This document shows, in pieces, positions 36,830 to 49,235 of a stretch of 64,000 nt of DNA. The stretch's first letter is position 1; each line of letters begins with the position of its first letter. The notes under the pieces are model-generated. The model ran no database searches. It worked only from the letters and a program-made list of their open reading frames with translations, and was not told the origin of the DNA. The stretch spans positions 6,536,501 to 6,600,500 of the forward strand of contig WPIO01000015.1 in assembly GCA_009760855.2 (NCBI GenBank), written 5' to 3'. Made by a program: the position numbers and the translations under genes. This stretch comes from Cristatella mucedo (taxonomy: Eukaryota; Bryozoa; Phylactolaemata; Cristatellidae).

Positions 36830-37250
36830 CGTCTGTAGCACCACAAAGCCACAAGACTATGTGGGTGCTACGCGGAAGAGCTTTGTTTAGCGAAATCTAA
36901 GCTTGAGCGGCTTTCGGTACGCGTTCAATAGCCAACAGAATCCATCGCACGCAACAAAGAGAAAGTGAGACACACTGCTGAATAAGAAGAGCAGTTGAGT
37001 TAGTGAGTCGCATGTAAGTAGCAGATCAACATGGCTGCAAAGAGTGTGTGCCATAGTTGGCAGCAGGAGAGTAGATGACGTTTCGTAAGAGTTGTGGAAG
37101 TGAGTTCCGCTGTCTAGGGCTTACAGAGAAAAAGCTTCTGTCGCCAGCGGTCTTTAAGCGGAAGAATGGAACAGCTAATTTACTTTCCATCGAGGCCTTG
37201 AGGGCACGAATAAGCTTAAACTAGTGCCGCAGTTCAGCTACGTAAGCCGA
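36830..37250 (-). repeat. LINE family A 3' fragment, minus strand
   Basis: Reverse-complement match to the C-terminal coding region and 3' UTR of the 33-36 kb LINE, including the ATCTCCGTCTGTA end and the GACGTTTCGT... to ...GGTCTTTAAGCGGAAGAATGG stretch. No intact frame. Confidence 0.65.
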
Positions 37251-37251
37251 A

Positions 37252-37412
37252 CTGGTTTGCCCGAGTGGTTAAGGTGCTCGCCTGGAACTAAGGTTAAGGT
37301 GAATGTAATTGAAGTCCGAGGTCGTGGGATGGAGCTGGTAAACGGTGGTATAGGTGACGAGCCCGAATAGGGATTGACTTCCCTTAGGGCGCTATATAAA
37401 TGAATTGTATTT
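37252..37412 (+). mobile_element. tRNA-derived SINE (family 1)
   Basis: Begins CCGAACTGGTTTGCCCGAG with A box AGTGGTTAAGGTGCTCGC. It has a degraded B-box region near AAGTCCGAGGTCG and the GGGCGCTATATAAATGAATTG tail, followed by an AT-rich end. Same family as the copy in polB. Confidence 0.7.
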
Positions 37413-37930
37413 TTATATTTATAAGAAAAACCAAGCCGTGGTGGGCCTTGTGCGTCAGCTTAAGAACTAAACTCTGTATCCGTTTATCAACAGGCATCCA
37501 TCCAAGCTCTTTCAGCAAAGGAGACCAAACCTCTGGGATTTTATAAAATAGCCTTGCAGCCATATTCATTGCCAGCTGGACTGGATTAGTAGTTTTTTGG
37601 TATCCCAGCACAAAGTGAATTAAAATAATCTAGCCAAGATAGAACTAGAAGGAGCTAGTTAAATTGTTCACAAGCCACCGTGGAAGACATTTCGTAATCT
37701 TACATAGGGATCCGACGTGATGGCCAGCAGTGAAATCAGTCTTCTTCACGAAGCTTTTAAAGTGTAGGCAGCTGTCGAAGATGACACGTAAATTTCGAAC
37801 ACGTGGTGATGGTCGCACAACAACAGCACCTATTAGAAGAGCGAAGTCTTCTAGGCCGCGATGGCCTATCCCAGGGCGTAAGGTGATATCTCCTGTTGAA
37901 TCTGCACAAAATCTGAGTGTCATGTTGCAA
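37413..37930 (-). repeat. LINE family A fragment, minus strand
   Basis: On the minus strand, reverse-transcriptase C-terminal segments are readable (ELGWMPVDKRIQSLVLKLTHKAHHGL at 37440-37520 and VRPSPRVRNLRVIFDSCLHFKSFVKK near 37740-37830), matching the LINE at 35.3-35.6 kb. The copy is internally rearranged and dead. Confidence 0.7.
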
Positions 37931-37979
37931 AGTTACCTTTCGTTAGACAACCACACCAGCTCCACAATTAAATCTGCCT

Positions 37980-38755
37980 AATTTCAGCTATATAACATTG
38001 CCAAAATGTTGGCTTGTTTAGAAAGGGATACATTACCTGAGTTGGCCCATGCATTTGTGACATCCCATCTTGACTCCTGCAACTCACTGCTTGCTGGTCT
38101 ACAGGCATGTGCAATCTGACTCTTACAGCTGGTGAAAAACGCTGCAGCTAGGCTTGTCTGTCGTGAGCGTCGCAGTTGCCACATCATACGTCTTCTCGCC
38201 GACCTGCACTGGCTACCAGTCAAACGACGGATCCAACTCAAGGTTTTTTGGCTCGCTTTTAGGTCCCTTCATTCTTTGGCCCCAGCATACCTATCAAATC
38301 TACTGTCCCACCAGGCTAACCATAGTACCACCCGCTTTTTCGAATCTAACTGTTTAGCTATACCTAGTACAAACCTCAAATACTTTGCAGATCATGCCTC
38401 TAGTGTTAATGCTCCCAAAGCCTGGAACTCACTCCCGACTTGCATCACGACATCCCCTGACTTGACCACATTTAAAAGAACTTAAAAACACACTTATTTA
38501 GGACAGAATTGAGAGGGTCCCTGTGATGTGTCCTTCATGTACTTATGCTTGCTGACACTGTGCATGTTGCCACTAACCGAACTTGCATTCTGACCCTGTG
38601 CATGTCACCCTTAACCACGTTTTTATTGTCGTTTATCAAGCATGATACCACTAACCATTCGATTGTTTTACCTTTGCAGCAAATTTAAAGTGCCTAGAAA
38701 GAAATTGAGTTCTCTGGGGTGCTTTATCAAACATCTTATAATTATCATTAAGGTT
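37980..38755 (+). repeat. LINE family B 3' half-fragment
   Basis: C-terminal LINE coding is readable in one frame: KNAAARLVCRERR, LHWLPVKRRIQ, LAPAYLSNLL and KAWNSLPTCITTSPDLTTFK. The CATGCTGACC-type 3' UTR words and the GTGCCTAGAAAGAAATTGAG tail follow. It is typical of the CR1/L2 group but distinct from family A in its 3' UTR. Confidence 0.75.
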
Positions 38756-38759
38756 CGAG

Positions 38760-41260
38760 CTTTTCAGAAACGAGGTCGTGGGTTTCCTGCAGTTGGGTTA
38801 ATCAATTTTGCCAACTGCAATCGGTAGCTATAGGCAATAAGGCTACTCTGCCGCTTCACAAGTGAGACTGTTAATTCAGTCAATATAGTTTTTAGTCCAA
38901 CCACACGCTTGGGGTGTCCTTTAAATAGCAGTTCAGCTTTACTGTCGTTTTGGTTAAGGTATCGGCGGCTTCCTGTCCAGCCGCTGATGCAAGTAAAAGC
39001 TTTCACTCGGCTCGCCCATGGGCCTGTCTCCGCTCGGTTCCTGCACTTGAAGGAGCAGGATCATTGTAGTAACATCAACCTCCGTAGCGTTCCCTCAGGT
39101 TCTTTTAGGAGAGCAATTCAGAGACTGCTTTGCTTTGCTCGTGCACCGTAGATGTTCTGCAAAATCCGACATTGTACAGCGTAGTTGAACAATTTTCTTT
39201 AATTCGGGTTCCCTGCTCGTCGACTCGCGATTTCTGTGGCTCACGTTCGCAATGAGATTTTGCTTTCTGCTGTCTGACAGTGATTGCTACATTCTTCCGC
39301 AGGTGCTCCGCTAAACAGTTTGGCTGGGGCTGCCTGTTCTTCATGATTACGAGCTTGGTGCAGCCACACACGCTCGTCTGCTGAAATAAGTACCTTGGTG
39401 TACTCAAATAATGGAAGTAGTAATAATAAAACATTTTTAAACCGCTTAGGGAGAAATGCATCTTGTCTAGGCATATTAAATATGATATTTTATCGCCTTG
39501 AGTTTTGGAGTTCAATTGGTTAAACTCCAGATGATGAGGTGATCTATTCTTTAATCCAAGTAGTTATAAATAATAATATATTTGTATAACACCCCAGAAG
39601 AATCAAATATTTCTGTAGACACTTTAAACATACTAGTACGTTACACCAGTAATTAGTCTATCTGCGATACTTAGCACTGCTATCCACACAATTGCCACGG
39701 TTAGTAGCCTTGAGAAAGGTCAAGTTTTGCAGCTACTAAAAAGTTCTTACATTTACAAGCTCTGCAACGGATTCTACTTTCCTTATTGCCTCAATTTGCC
39801 TCCGTATTTTCGTAAGTAATGTCATGTGCATGTTAATTCAAACCAGTTGACAGGCTTCCTTTCAGCTTTTGTCGAACATATAAGGAGGGATTTGTCATCG
39901 ATGGAGCTCTGACCTAGTGTTGCATCTTTAGATTGCAGCCCATTAAATATGGCGAGAAATTTTGGAAAAGAAAAATCACATCATATTCAGCAAATAATTC
40001 GTTTCTGTTTCTAAAATACGAAGGCAATTTACTGCTAATTTAACAAAACTTGTAAACTCAGAGTACAGCAAAGCAAATTTAAAGCTCTCAGTTTACACGG
40101 AAATACTTTTACGGACTGTAAGCGTGATCTCTCAGCTTGCCTGAGAGACTAAGCAGCCAAAAAAGTGAACGTCTTGCTCACGTCACGCTGCAGCAATTTC
40201 GGAGCCAGCAAGAACGGCTGAAGAAGAAGCGCTGCTGCTGCTGTCGAGCGAAAATGAAAATAAACTATTCAATTTAAACTGCACAACTTAATTTAATTTC
40301 TTTCCCTTGCATTCTACTGCAATGCAGATACCTTGAGCTCGATTGGCCGAGTAATCTATGCGTAAGCATCCGTTTCCGGACTGTCAACCGAATGCGAGAC
40401 TAAGGAAGCGATAGATTTGCACTAAAATTGCTAAGAGGGTCGTAGTGCAGAGAGTGCAAACCGCTGCAGTGCCATGGACACAATTTCAAAACCGCCTTAT
40501 TAAGTTCATAACCTGTAAAGCTCTAGCTCAAGACTTTTTCAAATAATTCCTTACTCAAGAATAGATTATTATATAATAATCTATGTAGGGAAAGCGTTAT
40601 ATGATTGTGATAGACGAAATAACTAGAAAATAGAGCTTATTGTAGGGGTTGATCACTGATTCTAGGTATATTATTGCCCTAACTTCCGTTCGTATGATTT
40701 TACTTACTTATGTTGCACATGTGATAACGAAGCAGTTGATAGGCTTAATTTCAGCATTTTTTGAATATGTGTGGAGAGATTAGGTTCTGATATGGCGTTA
40801 AGCAAATATTGTAGTATTATTCTCTAAATTCAGCAAATTTTTCATTTTTTCGTCGGGTGAATTAAAGGCCACGGCTAGCGATTTCACATAAAAACTGTCT
40901 TGGTGTTACACAGAAAAATGTTCTGCTAAAAGACCGCTAAGGCTTCGTGGTTTTATTGGGCTGCAGACGGAATAACATACTAAACGTAATTTACACTGTG
41001 TTTGGTGAGGCACGAGTCTTACGCAGACTTGATATCCAGCCCCCAGGATGATCTGCAGAGAGCATGCTAGCGTTTCAAAATTATTGCTAGTAACCCGTGT
41101 AAGTTAAACCCTAATTAGTTTGAACGTGCAATGCCAATGGGCTAAGAGCGGATTACTTTCCGCCTCCAGTACGCTAAGAGTCGTCAGCCATTAAAGATGC
41201 ATACCGCCGCTATGGCTATTGAGCAGCAGAGGCAAGGGTGTAGCCAAGCTTTTTTGTATG
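38760..41260. other. anonymous host sequence
   Basis: About 2.5 kb without recognisable repeats or gene families. One stretch on minus (about 39250-39385) has an acceptor-like TTATTTCAG followed by an open Lys/Gln/Cys-containing frame and a possible GTGAGC donor. The peptide matches nothing I know, so I do not call it a gene. Confidence 0.35.
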
Positions 41261-41264
41261 TAAA

Positions 41265-41412
41265 TATATAATTCTTTTATATAGCACCCCAAGATAACTT
41301 AATCTCTATTCAGGCGCTTCACAAATGCCTCGGGGCTCGAGCCCACGACCTCAGTCAGACCTTGGTCGGGGCGAGCACCTTAACCGCTAGACCAACCAGC
41401 TCGGCATTTTGT
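41265..41412 (-). mobile_element. tRNA-derived SINE (family 1), minus strand
   Basis: On the minus strand it reads GCCGAGCTGGTTGGTCTAGC, then AAGGTGCTCGCCCC, a B box in GGGCTCGAGCCC, and the GCGCCTGAATAGAGATTAAG / GGGGTGCTATATAAAAG tail. It is the most complete host copy and the best guide to the family consensus. Confidence 0.8.
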
Positions 41413-41729
41413 GGGGGGAGGGGCTAACTCCCATGACCTTGAGCAGCGCGGTCGACGGGGTAAAAGCATTTTCTTCGAAATATAATCAGAAAGGCTCTTT
41501 GGCTCGTCTAAAAACTTATTAATTAGCTTTCATTGGTAGTCATTTATGGCTAGCAAGAAAGTGTTAGCAATACGTAGTGAAGTTCGACCTGGCTGCCCTA
41601 GGTATACCATTTTAGTGCGTCAAAAGACGCCTTATAGTGATATTCCTCAGACACCACATAACTTGGTCGTTTAAAAGGCTGTATTGTATTACTGCGCTAG
41701 AACATTGTCTTTTTAGCGTCTCTACTCCC

Positions 41730-42180
41730 TCACCAGACAAGGCATCGCACCATCCGCTTTTTTTAATCTAATCGTTTAGCTACACCTCGTACGAACCTCA
41801 AATCCTTTTGAGACCATGCCTTTAGTTTGCATGGTACCAAAGCCTGGAGCTCACTCCCGACTTATGGCATGACATCCTCTGACTTTACGACATTTAAAAA
41901 GAAGCCAAAAACGCATTTTTTCCAAAAAAATGTACTGGGTCCATGCGATTCGTCCTTTGTGTGCTTATGCGAGCTGACACTGTGCATGCTACCACTAACA
42001 ATATTTGCATGCTGACCCTGTGCATATCATCTCCAACATGGCATGCTTGTTGGCATAGAGCATGCTAAAACTTACCATGCAATCGTGCTTTCTTTACACC
42101 AAATATAAAATGCCTACAAAGAAAGAGATTGAGTTCTCTGGGAGCGCTATAAAAAATGTATTATTGTTAATATTGTTTTT
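41730..42180 (+). repeat. LINE family B 3' fragment
   Basis: C-terminal coding remnant (AWSSLPTYGMTSSDFTTFKK) followed by the GCATGCTGACCCTGTGCATA word and the GAGATTGAGTTCTCTGGGAG tail with an ATT-rich end. Confidence 0.7.
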
Positions 42181-42189
42181 AGAAATTTA

Positions 42190-42765
42190 GTTAGGCGATT
42201 AGTTCATCCTAATAACAATAATAATACATTTAATAAAGCGTCCATAGTGAACTCAATCTCTTTTTAGGCGCTTTACAATTGCTGCTAAGGAAACACGATC
42301 GAGTGGTTAGAGGTAGCATGCTCAATAAACAACAAGCATAACATGGTTACGGGTGGCATGCACAGGGTCAGCATGCAAGTGTGGTTAGTGGCAGCACGCA
42401 ACAGTGACAGCACGCTTAAGCACATAAAGGTCGAATCACATGGATCTACTAAATGCTGTCATAAATAGATGCATTTTTAACTTCTTTTTAAATATGGACA
42501 AGTCAGGAGATATCGTGACGAAAGTCGGGAGTGAGTTCCAGGCTTTGGGAGCATAAGAACTAAAGGCACGGTCTCCAGAGGATTTGAGGTTTGTACGAGG
42601 TATAGGTAAACAGATTCCAAAAAGCAGGTGGTGGGATGATTAGCCTGGTGGGGAAGTAGATCTGATAGGTAGGCTGGAGCCAAAGAATAAAGGGACCTAA
42701 AAGTGAGTGACAAAACCTTTAAGTCGATGCGTTGCTTGACTGGGAGCTATAATAAGACTCAATAA
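42190..42765 (-). repeat. LINE family B 3' fragment, minus strand
   Basis: On minus it reads FRSLYSLAPAYLSDLLPHQANHPTT and the GTHSRLSS region, then the CATGCTGACCCTGTGCATGC 3' UTR and the shared tail near 42235-42275. It lies tail to tail with the preceding plus-strand copy. Confidence 0.72.
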
Positions 42766-43299
42766 AACGTAAAACATTTCAATTCAGTAACAGCTTGGAA
42801 ATCCACAGCTTTTTGCCACTTTCTCAGTCACTTTCGTAGCAATCAATAATTATTCCAACTCATATTTGGTGCTGCGACAGTGCGTCGCTCAGTGGACTTC
42901 TTTCCTCCAGAATAAAAAAAGAATTCAAATATTTAGCGGCAATAATTTATTAATTTAAAAAACGGGTTTTTAATAACAAAAATATTGACCGCTAAGAAAT
43001 ACTAAATACAGAGAGCAAGTGTAGGTAGCATAACGTGGTTTGCAACGTGCACGCATTCAGAGCTTTTGCTTTGACGAAGTAGCTTTATGGCACTTCGTAA
43101 GCTTTATCGACATATGAATGTAAAATTGCTTTGCTTTATAAGATGACGCTGTGGTTCCACAGATGGAAGCAATGGGAGAAGCATCTACTAGTAGGTAGAG
43201 GTGTTCACAGCTGTTTCATTCTTACACTTAAAAACCGTTGGTAACAGAAGCAGTTGCTCTGCATTTCAAAGACTGTGGAACTAACATAGCATTGCTCAA

Positions 43300-44051
43300 A
43301 TTCTGGCTTCTCTAGAAAGGGATATATACACCTGAATTGGTCCGTGCATTTGTGACATCCCGTCTTGACTTGCATAACTCACTGCGTGGTCTACCGGCCT
43401 ATGCAATGAGGCGCTTACAGCTGGTGCAAAACTCTGCAGCTACGCTTGTCTGTCATGAGTATCTCAGCAGTTGCCATATCATACCACATCTTGCTCGCCT
43501 GCACCCAGTCAAGCAACGCATCGATTTTAAGGCTCTTTTCTGTCACTCACTTTAAGGTGCCTTCATTCTTTGGCTCGTGCCTACCTATCCGGTCTATTCC
43601 CCCAACTAGGCTAAGCATCGTACCACATATTTTTCTGAATCTAATCGTTTACTTACATTTCGTATTCAAATCTTTTGGAGACCGCGCCTTTAGTTCGTAT
43701 GCTCCCAAAGCCTAAAACTCACTTCCGACAGGCGTCAGGACATCCCCTGATTTGATGCCATTTAAGATGAGGCTAAAGACCCATCTATTTATGGCAGAAT
43801 TTCGTGCGTCCTTTTGATTCGTCATGTAAATACTTATTGGGTGCTGACACTCTGCATGCTACCACTAATATGCACAAACCATATTTGCAGGCTGACCCTA
43901 AGGATGTCACCTCTAACCATGATATGCTGGTTGACATTGTGCATGCTGCCACTAACCCTACGATCATGCTTCCTTTACACTTACAGAATATCTAACGGTA
44001 AAGCGCCTATAAAGAGGTTGAGTTATCCCAGGGCCCTATTCACATTCATTA

Positions 44052-44085
<34 letters not shown>
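43300..44085 (+). repeat. LINE family B 3' fragment
   Basis: Readable C-terminal coding (VRAFVTSRLDLHNSL, QLVQNSAATLVC), the 3' UTR with GCATGCTACCACTAA and GCAGGCTGACCCTAAGGATG, and the tail ending in (ATT)n. Frameshifted and dead. Confidence 0.72.
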
Positions 44086-44086
<1 letters not shown>

Positions 44087-45123
44087 AGAAAAAGGTGCAC
44101 TGACGCCACCACACCCATTCTGCCTTTGCAGGTCGGCAATACCTAGAGCTGCAAATACGGCATATTGGCTTTCCAGAAACTTGACTTAGGCCGAGGCCTA
44201 ATTCGAAATACCACCATATAACATTCGTTTGTGTCAAAGCAAAACCGAGCCACTTGCAACCTTTGCCAGAAGTGATTAGAGGGTATCACTGTATGTGGCT
44301 TCAGAGCAAGCTGAAGATCTGTGTTACTCCTTCAAGCAAGGTTCATTGAGCCGTTGAGAGCCGAAGCTGTTGAGTGATTTCTTTCTTTGGTAGAATCCGG
44401 CACTTCGTGAGCTGCTGAGCACGGTCAAGCCGAGACGACCTTCGCATTGAGCTATATCAAGCCTCTGACATTCCAAACTATGCAATAATGTTGCAGAATG
44501 CAATGTGCTTGAAAAAAGAGACACGTCAAAGTCTCCATAAAGGTGAAGACTAACATGGCCCGTTAAGCTCGTGTGATTCTGGAGACTGGACTCTAGAGCA
44601 GTACGCATGACAATGCTACTCGGAAGCAGTGGCTAGCAGGTGACTGCTGTACAGAGAGAAAACGCAGGTCTGCTGCACGATCATCTGTATGTGTCACTAA
44701 TAGCTCTTTGTGTGAGATGATAGGCGTCGCCGATAGTCATTAGCACCTGAGATCAAGCTCCGCCTAGCTGAACTCGGAGATTGCTCGAGCCTTCTCATTA
44801 GGAGTTGTCACAGCTGGTGCAGTGGCCGATAAACCAGGTCGGCTAGGGCATAAGCCAAAATCAATGGGAGGCGCCGCAATAGGCCACTCCAAACAGCCAC
44901 TCAAACATCTTACGGCCTCGTGTACATATTCACAAGAGGCTCTGCTCGAGCAAGAACTCAAAATCCCCGACAATTCTTCGACATGATCGCACTGGACACA
45001 AGGGCGAGAAAGCTCTCAAGACTCCGAGCTCCGGCGAAGGATGAAGGCTCTGAGCAGCCTCGAAGGCTCTGCGACATGAAGGGCAGCCTTCGTCGATGGG
45101 TAGAGGCTAAAAGGTGCCATCTT
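44086..45123. other. anonymous host sequence downstream of the esterase gene
   Basis: No gene or repeat recognised. It includes the region just 3' of the esterase stop codon and so should contain its 3' UTR and polyadenylation signal, which I could not place with confidence. Confidence 0.35.
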
Positions 45124-45345
45124 TCACTGCCCACGATCTGCGATGCTATTGTTCCTCTTGGCACAGAGCATCCGTTCGGCGGCCTCCTGCACCGAGCAGT
45201 CGTCACGAATGTCGTCAAAGTCGGGGAAATAAGTGGGCAGAGCGAGCGCTTTGTCCTGCAGCAATGGCCAGAGGAGATCGAGCACAAACGTGCCACCTCT
45301 TCGTGATAGATGCAATCCGTCCACCTCAACGAATGATCTCCAAGA
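45124..45345 (-). CDS. IAH1: isoamyl-acetate-hydrolysing esterase, last coding exon
   Basis: Terminal exon of a GDSL/SGNH hydrolase of the IAH1 family, a cytosolic carboxylesterase. The acceptor TTTTCAG precedes a phase-0 frame with VDGLHLSRRGGTFVLDLLWPLL. DGLHLS contains the catalytic Asp-x-x-His (block V). The rest (LPTYFPDFDDIRDD) matches the C-terminus of the family, and the frame ends with TGA at 45124. Five exons of this gene fit in phase along the minus strand. Confidence 0.9.
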   Translation of the reverse strand, partial: SWRSFVEVDGLHLSRRGGTFVLDLLWPLLQDKALALPTYFPDFDDIRDDCSVQEAAERMLCAKRNNSIADRGQ

Positions 45346-47375
45346 CTGAAAATTAAGCAAATCACCATTTTAAAATGAGATCAGCTTATATGACTCTTCA
45401 CCAAAGAGCTCAACTTCTTCAAACTAGATGATGATCTAGATTCAAAGTATGGGGTATGTCATATAGATATAACAGCCTCCAGAACAGTAACACCTCCTTC
45501 CCTACCCACTCCAAGTCTAATGCCGGAGCTAATTAAGAAAAAAATTAACTGTTGTTCATGGGACGTTGTGAGCACGGTGTAAAAAAAGCGTTTATTTTGT
45601 TACGACCAAGAGTGAAGTTTGATTCAGCGATTCACCGGAACAGGAGAAGGCAAGCAAGCAGCCTAGCTAGCTGAGTCCAACGAAGCTCTTGCAGCACCGA
45701 AGCGATCTTCTGCCAGGCGGCCGCCAAAGCAGCAGCCCAAAACATTTACGAGCCAGCTGCCATTCTCGTTGTGAGAGCAGTCACACAAAATGACAGCTTA
45801 TTATCGTATCGGGCTTCCGTAGATGTTTATCCACAAGGGCACATCACAGGGCCAGCATGCTACCGGCTCTGCCCCTCTCGGGTCTAACAGCAACGGCCTT
45901 AGAGGTTGTTACTCTCGTCATAAACCATCATAAAATGGCAATGGCCCATAAACTGGCTGTAGCACCACGGGCCATGAACTGGCAGCAGCCGGAATAACAA
46001 GAACATAAACGACATCTACCCATAGGCTACAGATATCATAAATCAACAAAGAGCTATGCAATTTCGTTTCTTGTTCTCGGGCATTGTATGTCCTGGCAAC
46101 CTAGTTGGTGCTTTCTAACAAAGGTAATACAGTTCCTGCCGTGGCTGTAACCTGATTGCACAGCCGTGGGAATATAGTCACCCTGCCTTGGGTATCTATT
46201 CCTCTGTACTGCAAGAATTGGCAGATAGATACCCTGCTCTTTCTCCTCTGTCTCTCTCTCTCTCCTCCTTGCTCTTTTCCTCCCTGCTCTTTCTTCCTCC
46301 CTCTCTCACTCTGCCTCTATAGTCCTGACACTTCTGTGCGGGGCATACAAGCGGTCTAAAACCTGCGAATCAGGTATGCATCAAAATTGTGAAGCTGTAT
46401 CAACTGAGAACGAGCATGACGTGTAACATCGTGTGCAGGATTCAGCAATGGCGATCACACCTCTTCTATCTTTTTTCGTCAGAAAGAGAACTGAAATGAT
46501 TATCTATGCAGTGGCCTGCTGGCGTATAGGTTTTGAGTTGTCTTTGCCAAATCGTTGCCTTGCCTATCATGCTCAGCCTCCCCCACTCACGTATCCTGCC
46601 CCCCTGCACATTCTGCTCTCTCCTCTGCAATGAGACTGCTAGCCCTGCCTCTATTACACAGAGTTTCTAATGTGCGACATACAGCAAGGCTGAAGCTCTA
46701 CACTATCGGACTGGCTTTCATTAGTTGTCGAATTGTTAGCCAGCTGGTCCATATAAATTGGTTCAGAAGATGATGTACAAGCACTACACAAACACAAACG
46801 TAGCATTAGTAGCATTAAGATAGGCTATCTATCTCGAAGGTGAAACACCTAAAGTTAGAGCAAAGAAAAGTCATGAGGCGACAAGGGTCGCTGTGCAGCT
46901 GCATACACAGAGCGATGCAAACGCATACAATGCATCAGCATCAGACAGAATGTGCCGACAGAAAGTCGGCTAGGCTACGAATGCGCTTACGGGAAAACTC
47001 TCTGGCGTAGCACCTACATAGTCATTGTGGTATTGTGGAGCTGCCGACAGAGTTACATTGCGTTACACTGTGGTCAGTCGCTTCAGCGTGAGGTCAGGTA
47101 GGTAAGGTTGATTTTCTCTTCGTGTCCATCATCTTTTTCAAAGGTCTTGAGGCTGTTGGTAATGCGAGTTGGGGTGGTAGCTGTTCGTGAGCATCCTGCT
47201 AACCCAACCCTTCGAGGTCTGAACCCCCAGACAGCAACAGCATGTCCACAGCAGTGGTCTGGTCTGGTCTGGTAGTGGCTAGTCTGGTTCGGGATTACCA
47301 GTGCTGCTGCCTTCCGTCGTGAAGGTAGCACCTATAGCCAGCGGCCATCACCTTGGTAACGAGGCAGTAACTCAC

Positions 47376-47500
47376 CTCGGTTTTCATCATCTCACCGAAA
47401 AGGTCGAGGTGAGCTACCCCTGCGATTGCAGCAGCTCTGGCGCTTGCTTCGGCGTACAGTGCGAGCACACCGTTCGATAGGCCGCCATAGTTGTCGTAAA
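47376..47500 (-). CDS. IAH1: isoamyl-acetate-hydrolysing esterase, internal exon
   Basis: A 125-bp exon with acceptor TGTTACAG and donor GTGAGT. The frame gives YDNYGGLSNGVLALYAEASA and AHLDLFGEMMKTE, matching the helix preceding the family's VLDLW segment. Phase (2 nt carried in, ending at a codon boundary) fits both neighbours exactly. Confidence 0.85.
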
Positions 47501-47696
47501 CTGTAACAGGTGGCCATGGCAGCTGCTTCGAGGGAATTCGAGCTGCACTCAGGCAAAAAGTTGCCAGCAGCCGGTTTTGTGACTACCAGCTTTCTGCCGA
47601 TTGCTTCACGTTGCAACTCGATGCGATGCACTCGTGCTTGCACGTTAGAGACTGTGCTGCACTAGGCATTGCACGCTCTGCTCCCAATTGACTGAC

Positions 47697-47787
47697 CGTT
47701 ATCTGCCCGACAGTGGTCGTTCCATTTGGTTTCGTCGACAGGTGGCGCTGACACCAGTATGATGCTGCTGCCGTCGATCCCAATGCC
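47697..47787 (-). CDS. IAH1: isoamyl-acetate-hydrolysing esterase, internal exon
   Basis: 91 bp, acceptor TTTGTGCAG and donor GTCAGT. The frame gives GIGIDGSSIILVSAPPVDETKW, the strand plus TPP-type turn of the SGNH fold (ILITPTPLCETAW in vertebrate IAH1), ending one base into a codon completed by the next exon. Confidence 0.88.
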
Positions 47788-47861
47788 CTGCACAAATCGA
47801 ATGTAGGAGCATTTACCACGCTTGCTAGAAAGCCACTGAAAAGGCACAAAAGCCGTCAAGG

Positions 47862-48760
47862 TTAAGAGCCTTTTTACGGACTTGTGAGGACTTTTTTATT
47901 CACTTGTGAGGACTTTTTTGTCGACTTGAGTAGGCTCACTTTCTCAGGGAGAACCGACTCAGGCTAAGGGCTGCCGTTAAAATAGTGGTGCAAGAAGCAT
48001 TGTGGCCGACATAAATACTGTGGCAGACGCTAATGCTGGCGCTGACCCGGTCGTCAGCCGCTCTGGACAAATGCTGGATACACAAGAATAACATGTAGCT
48101 TCTTTGTGCCCTTATTTATGCTGACGAATTTTCCCTTCCGTGCTAATGATGAGCTAGTGCTTCCTCGCAGAGCGAAACTTGGCTAGTAGCCAACTCAGAC
48201 TATAAGGATCGACTTGGCTCCTGCTTTGCTGTGACCATTCACCTATGGTGTGACCTTTCAAGCATCGTGTAACTGCAGCATTGCACCAAATCTAGAACAA
48301 CAGAGGGATAACCCGACTTTGTATGGGTAGATTGTAGTTACAACAAAAACCTTATGATTCATTCTCAACTCAAATTAATTCGGCCACATATCAACATCCT
48401 GTAAATGAACAGCCAAAGATCTTGCCTACATGGACTAGGACACGCATACATAAATACAAACATGTACTGGCATATGATTATACAATGTCTTTAGAGAACA
48501 GACGTGTGCAGGTATGTGCTTCAGTAAATTTTATAATGGTATTATTAGCAAATTGTTTGTGTAAAGCACACTCAGAGTTCATAATTCACCGTACGCAAGG
48601 TCAACAGCCGCTCCGGATCGTCCGAAGCATATAAATGACCCTGTCAAATCAGAGGACCTTTTTTCACTTTACTTTTACTTTCTCTTTCCGGAGGCGACCA
48701 GTTATAGTAAGGCTTACTGGGTGTCAAGTGGCAAGCTCATTCGCATAACATGCATAGCTC
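47862..48760. other. esterase intron sequence without recognised features
   Basis: Part of the 3.1-kb intron between the exons at 47697-47787 and 50907-51126. A short repeated word (GGACTTTTTT) occurs near 47880-47930. No gene or well-defined transposon is seen. Confidence 0.35.
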
Positions 48761-48764
48761 GTTT

Positions 48765-48895
48765 GTATAGCACCCTAAGAGAACTTAATCTCTATTTAGG
48801 TGCTTCACATAAGCCACGGGGCTCGAACCCACGGCCTCTGCCAGACCTTGGTCGGGCGAGCACCTTAACCAATGGGCCAAACCAGAGCTGCATAT
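48765..48895 (-). mobile_element. tRNA-derived SINE (family 1), minus strand
   Basis: The same head (TTAAGGTGCTCGCCC), B-box GGGTTCGAGCCC and GTGCTATACAAACGAG-type tail as the copy in polB. It lies in an intron of the esterase gene. Confidence 0.75.
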
Positions 48896-48964
48896 GACAG
48901 GGAGAGGGATGCAGGCCAGCTGCCCTCGGCCTCTTCCCTTGGCCAATATATACAGCAGTGGTTC

Positions 48965-49170
48965 ACGACATCCCCTGACTTGACCAAATTCAAAAAGAAA
49001 TTAAAAACGCACCTATTTATAACAGCATTTAGTGGGTACCCGTGATTTCTCCTTTATGTGCTTGTGCGTGCTGATACTGTGCATGCTGCCACTAACCATA
49101 ATTGCATGCTGACGCTGTGCATGTCACCCCTAGCCATGTTATTCTTGTTGTTTATCAAGCAAGATACCAC
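48965..49170 (+). repeat. LINE family B 3' fragment
   Basis: Starts in the CATCCCCTGACTTGACCAAA coding end, continues with the GCATGCTGCCACTAACCATA and TGCATGTCACCCCTAGCCAT 3' UTR words, and stops before the tail. Confidence 0.68.
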
Positions 49171-49235
49171 TGGTGTGCGACATACAGCAAGGTGATCTGT
49201 GTCACGTGATCATGGCCACTAACAGCTTGAAACTC

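Noticed and set aside
39250-39390. Possible exon with acceptor TTATTTCAG and donor GTGAGC
   Set aside because: The peptide matches no known family in any frame and no partner exon was found; splice-like words are frequent by chance.
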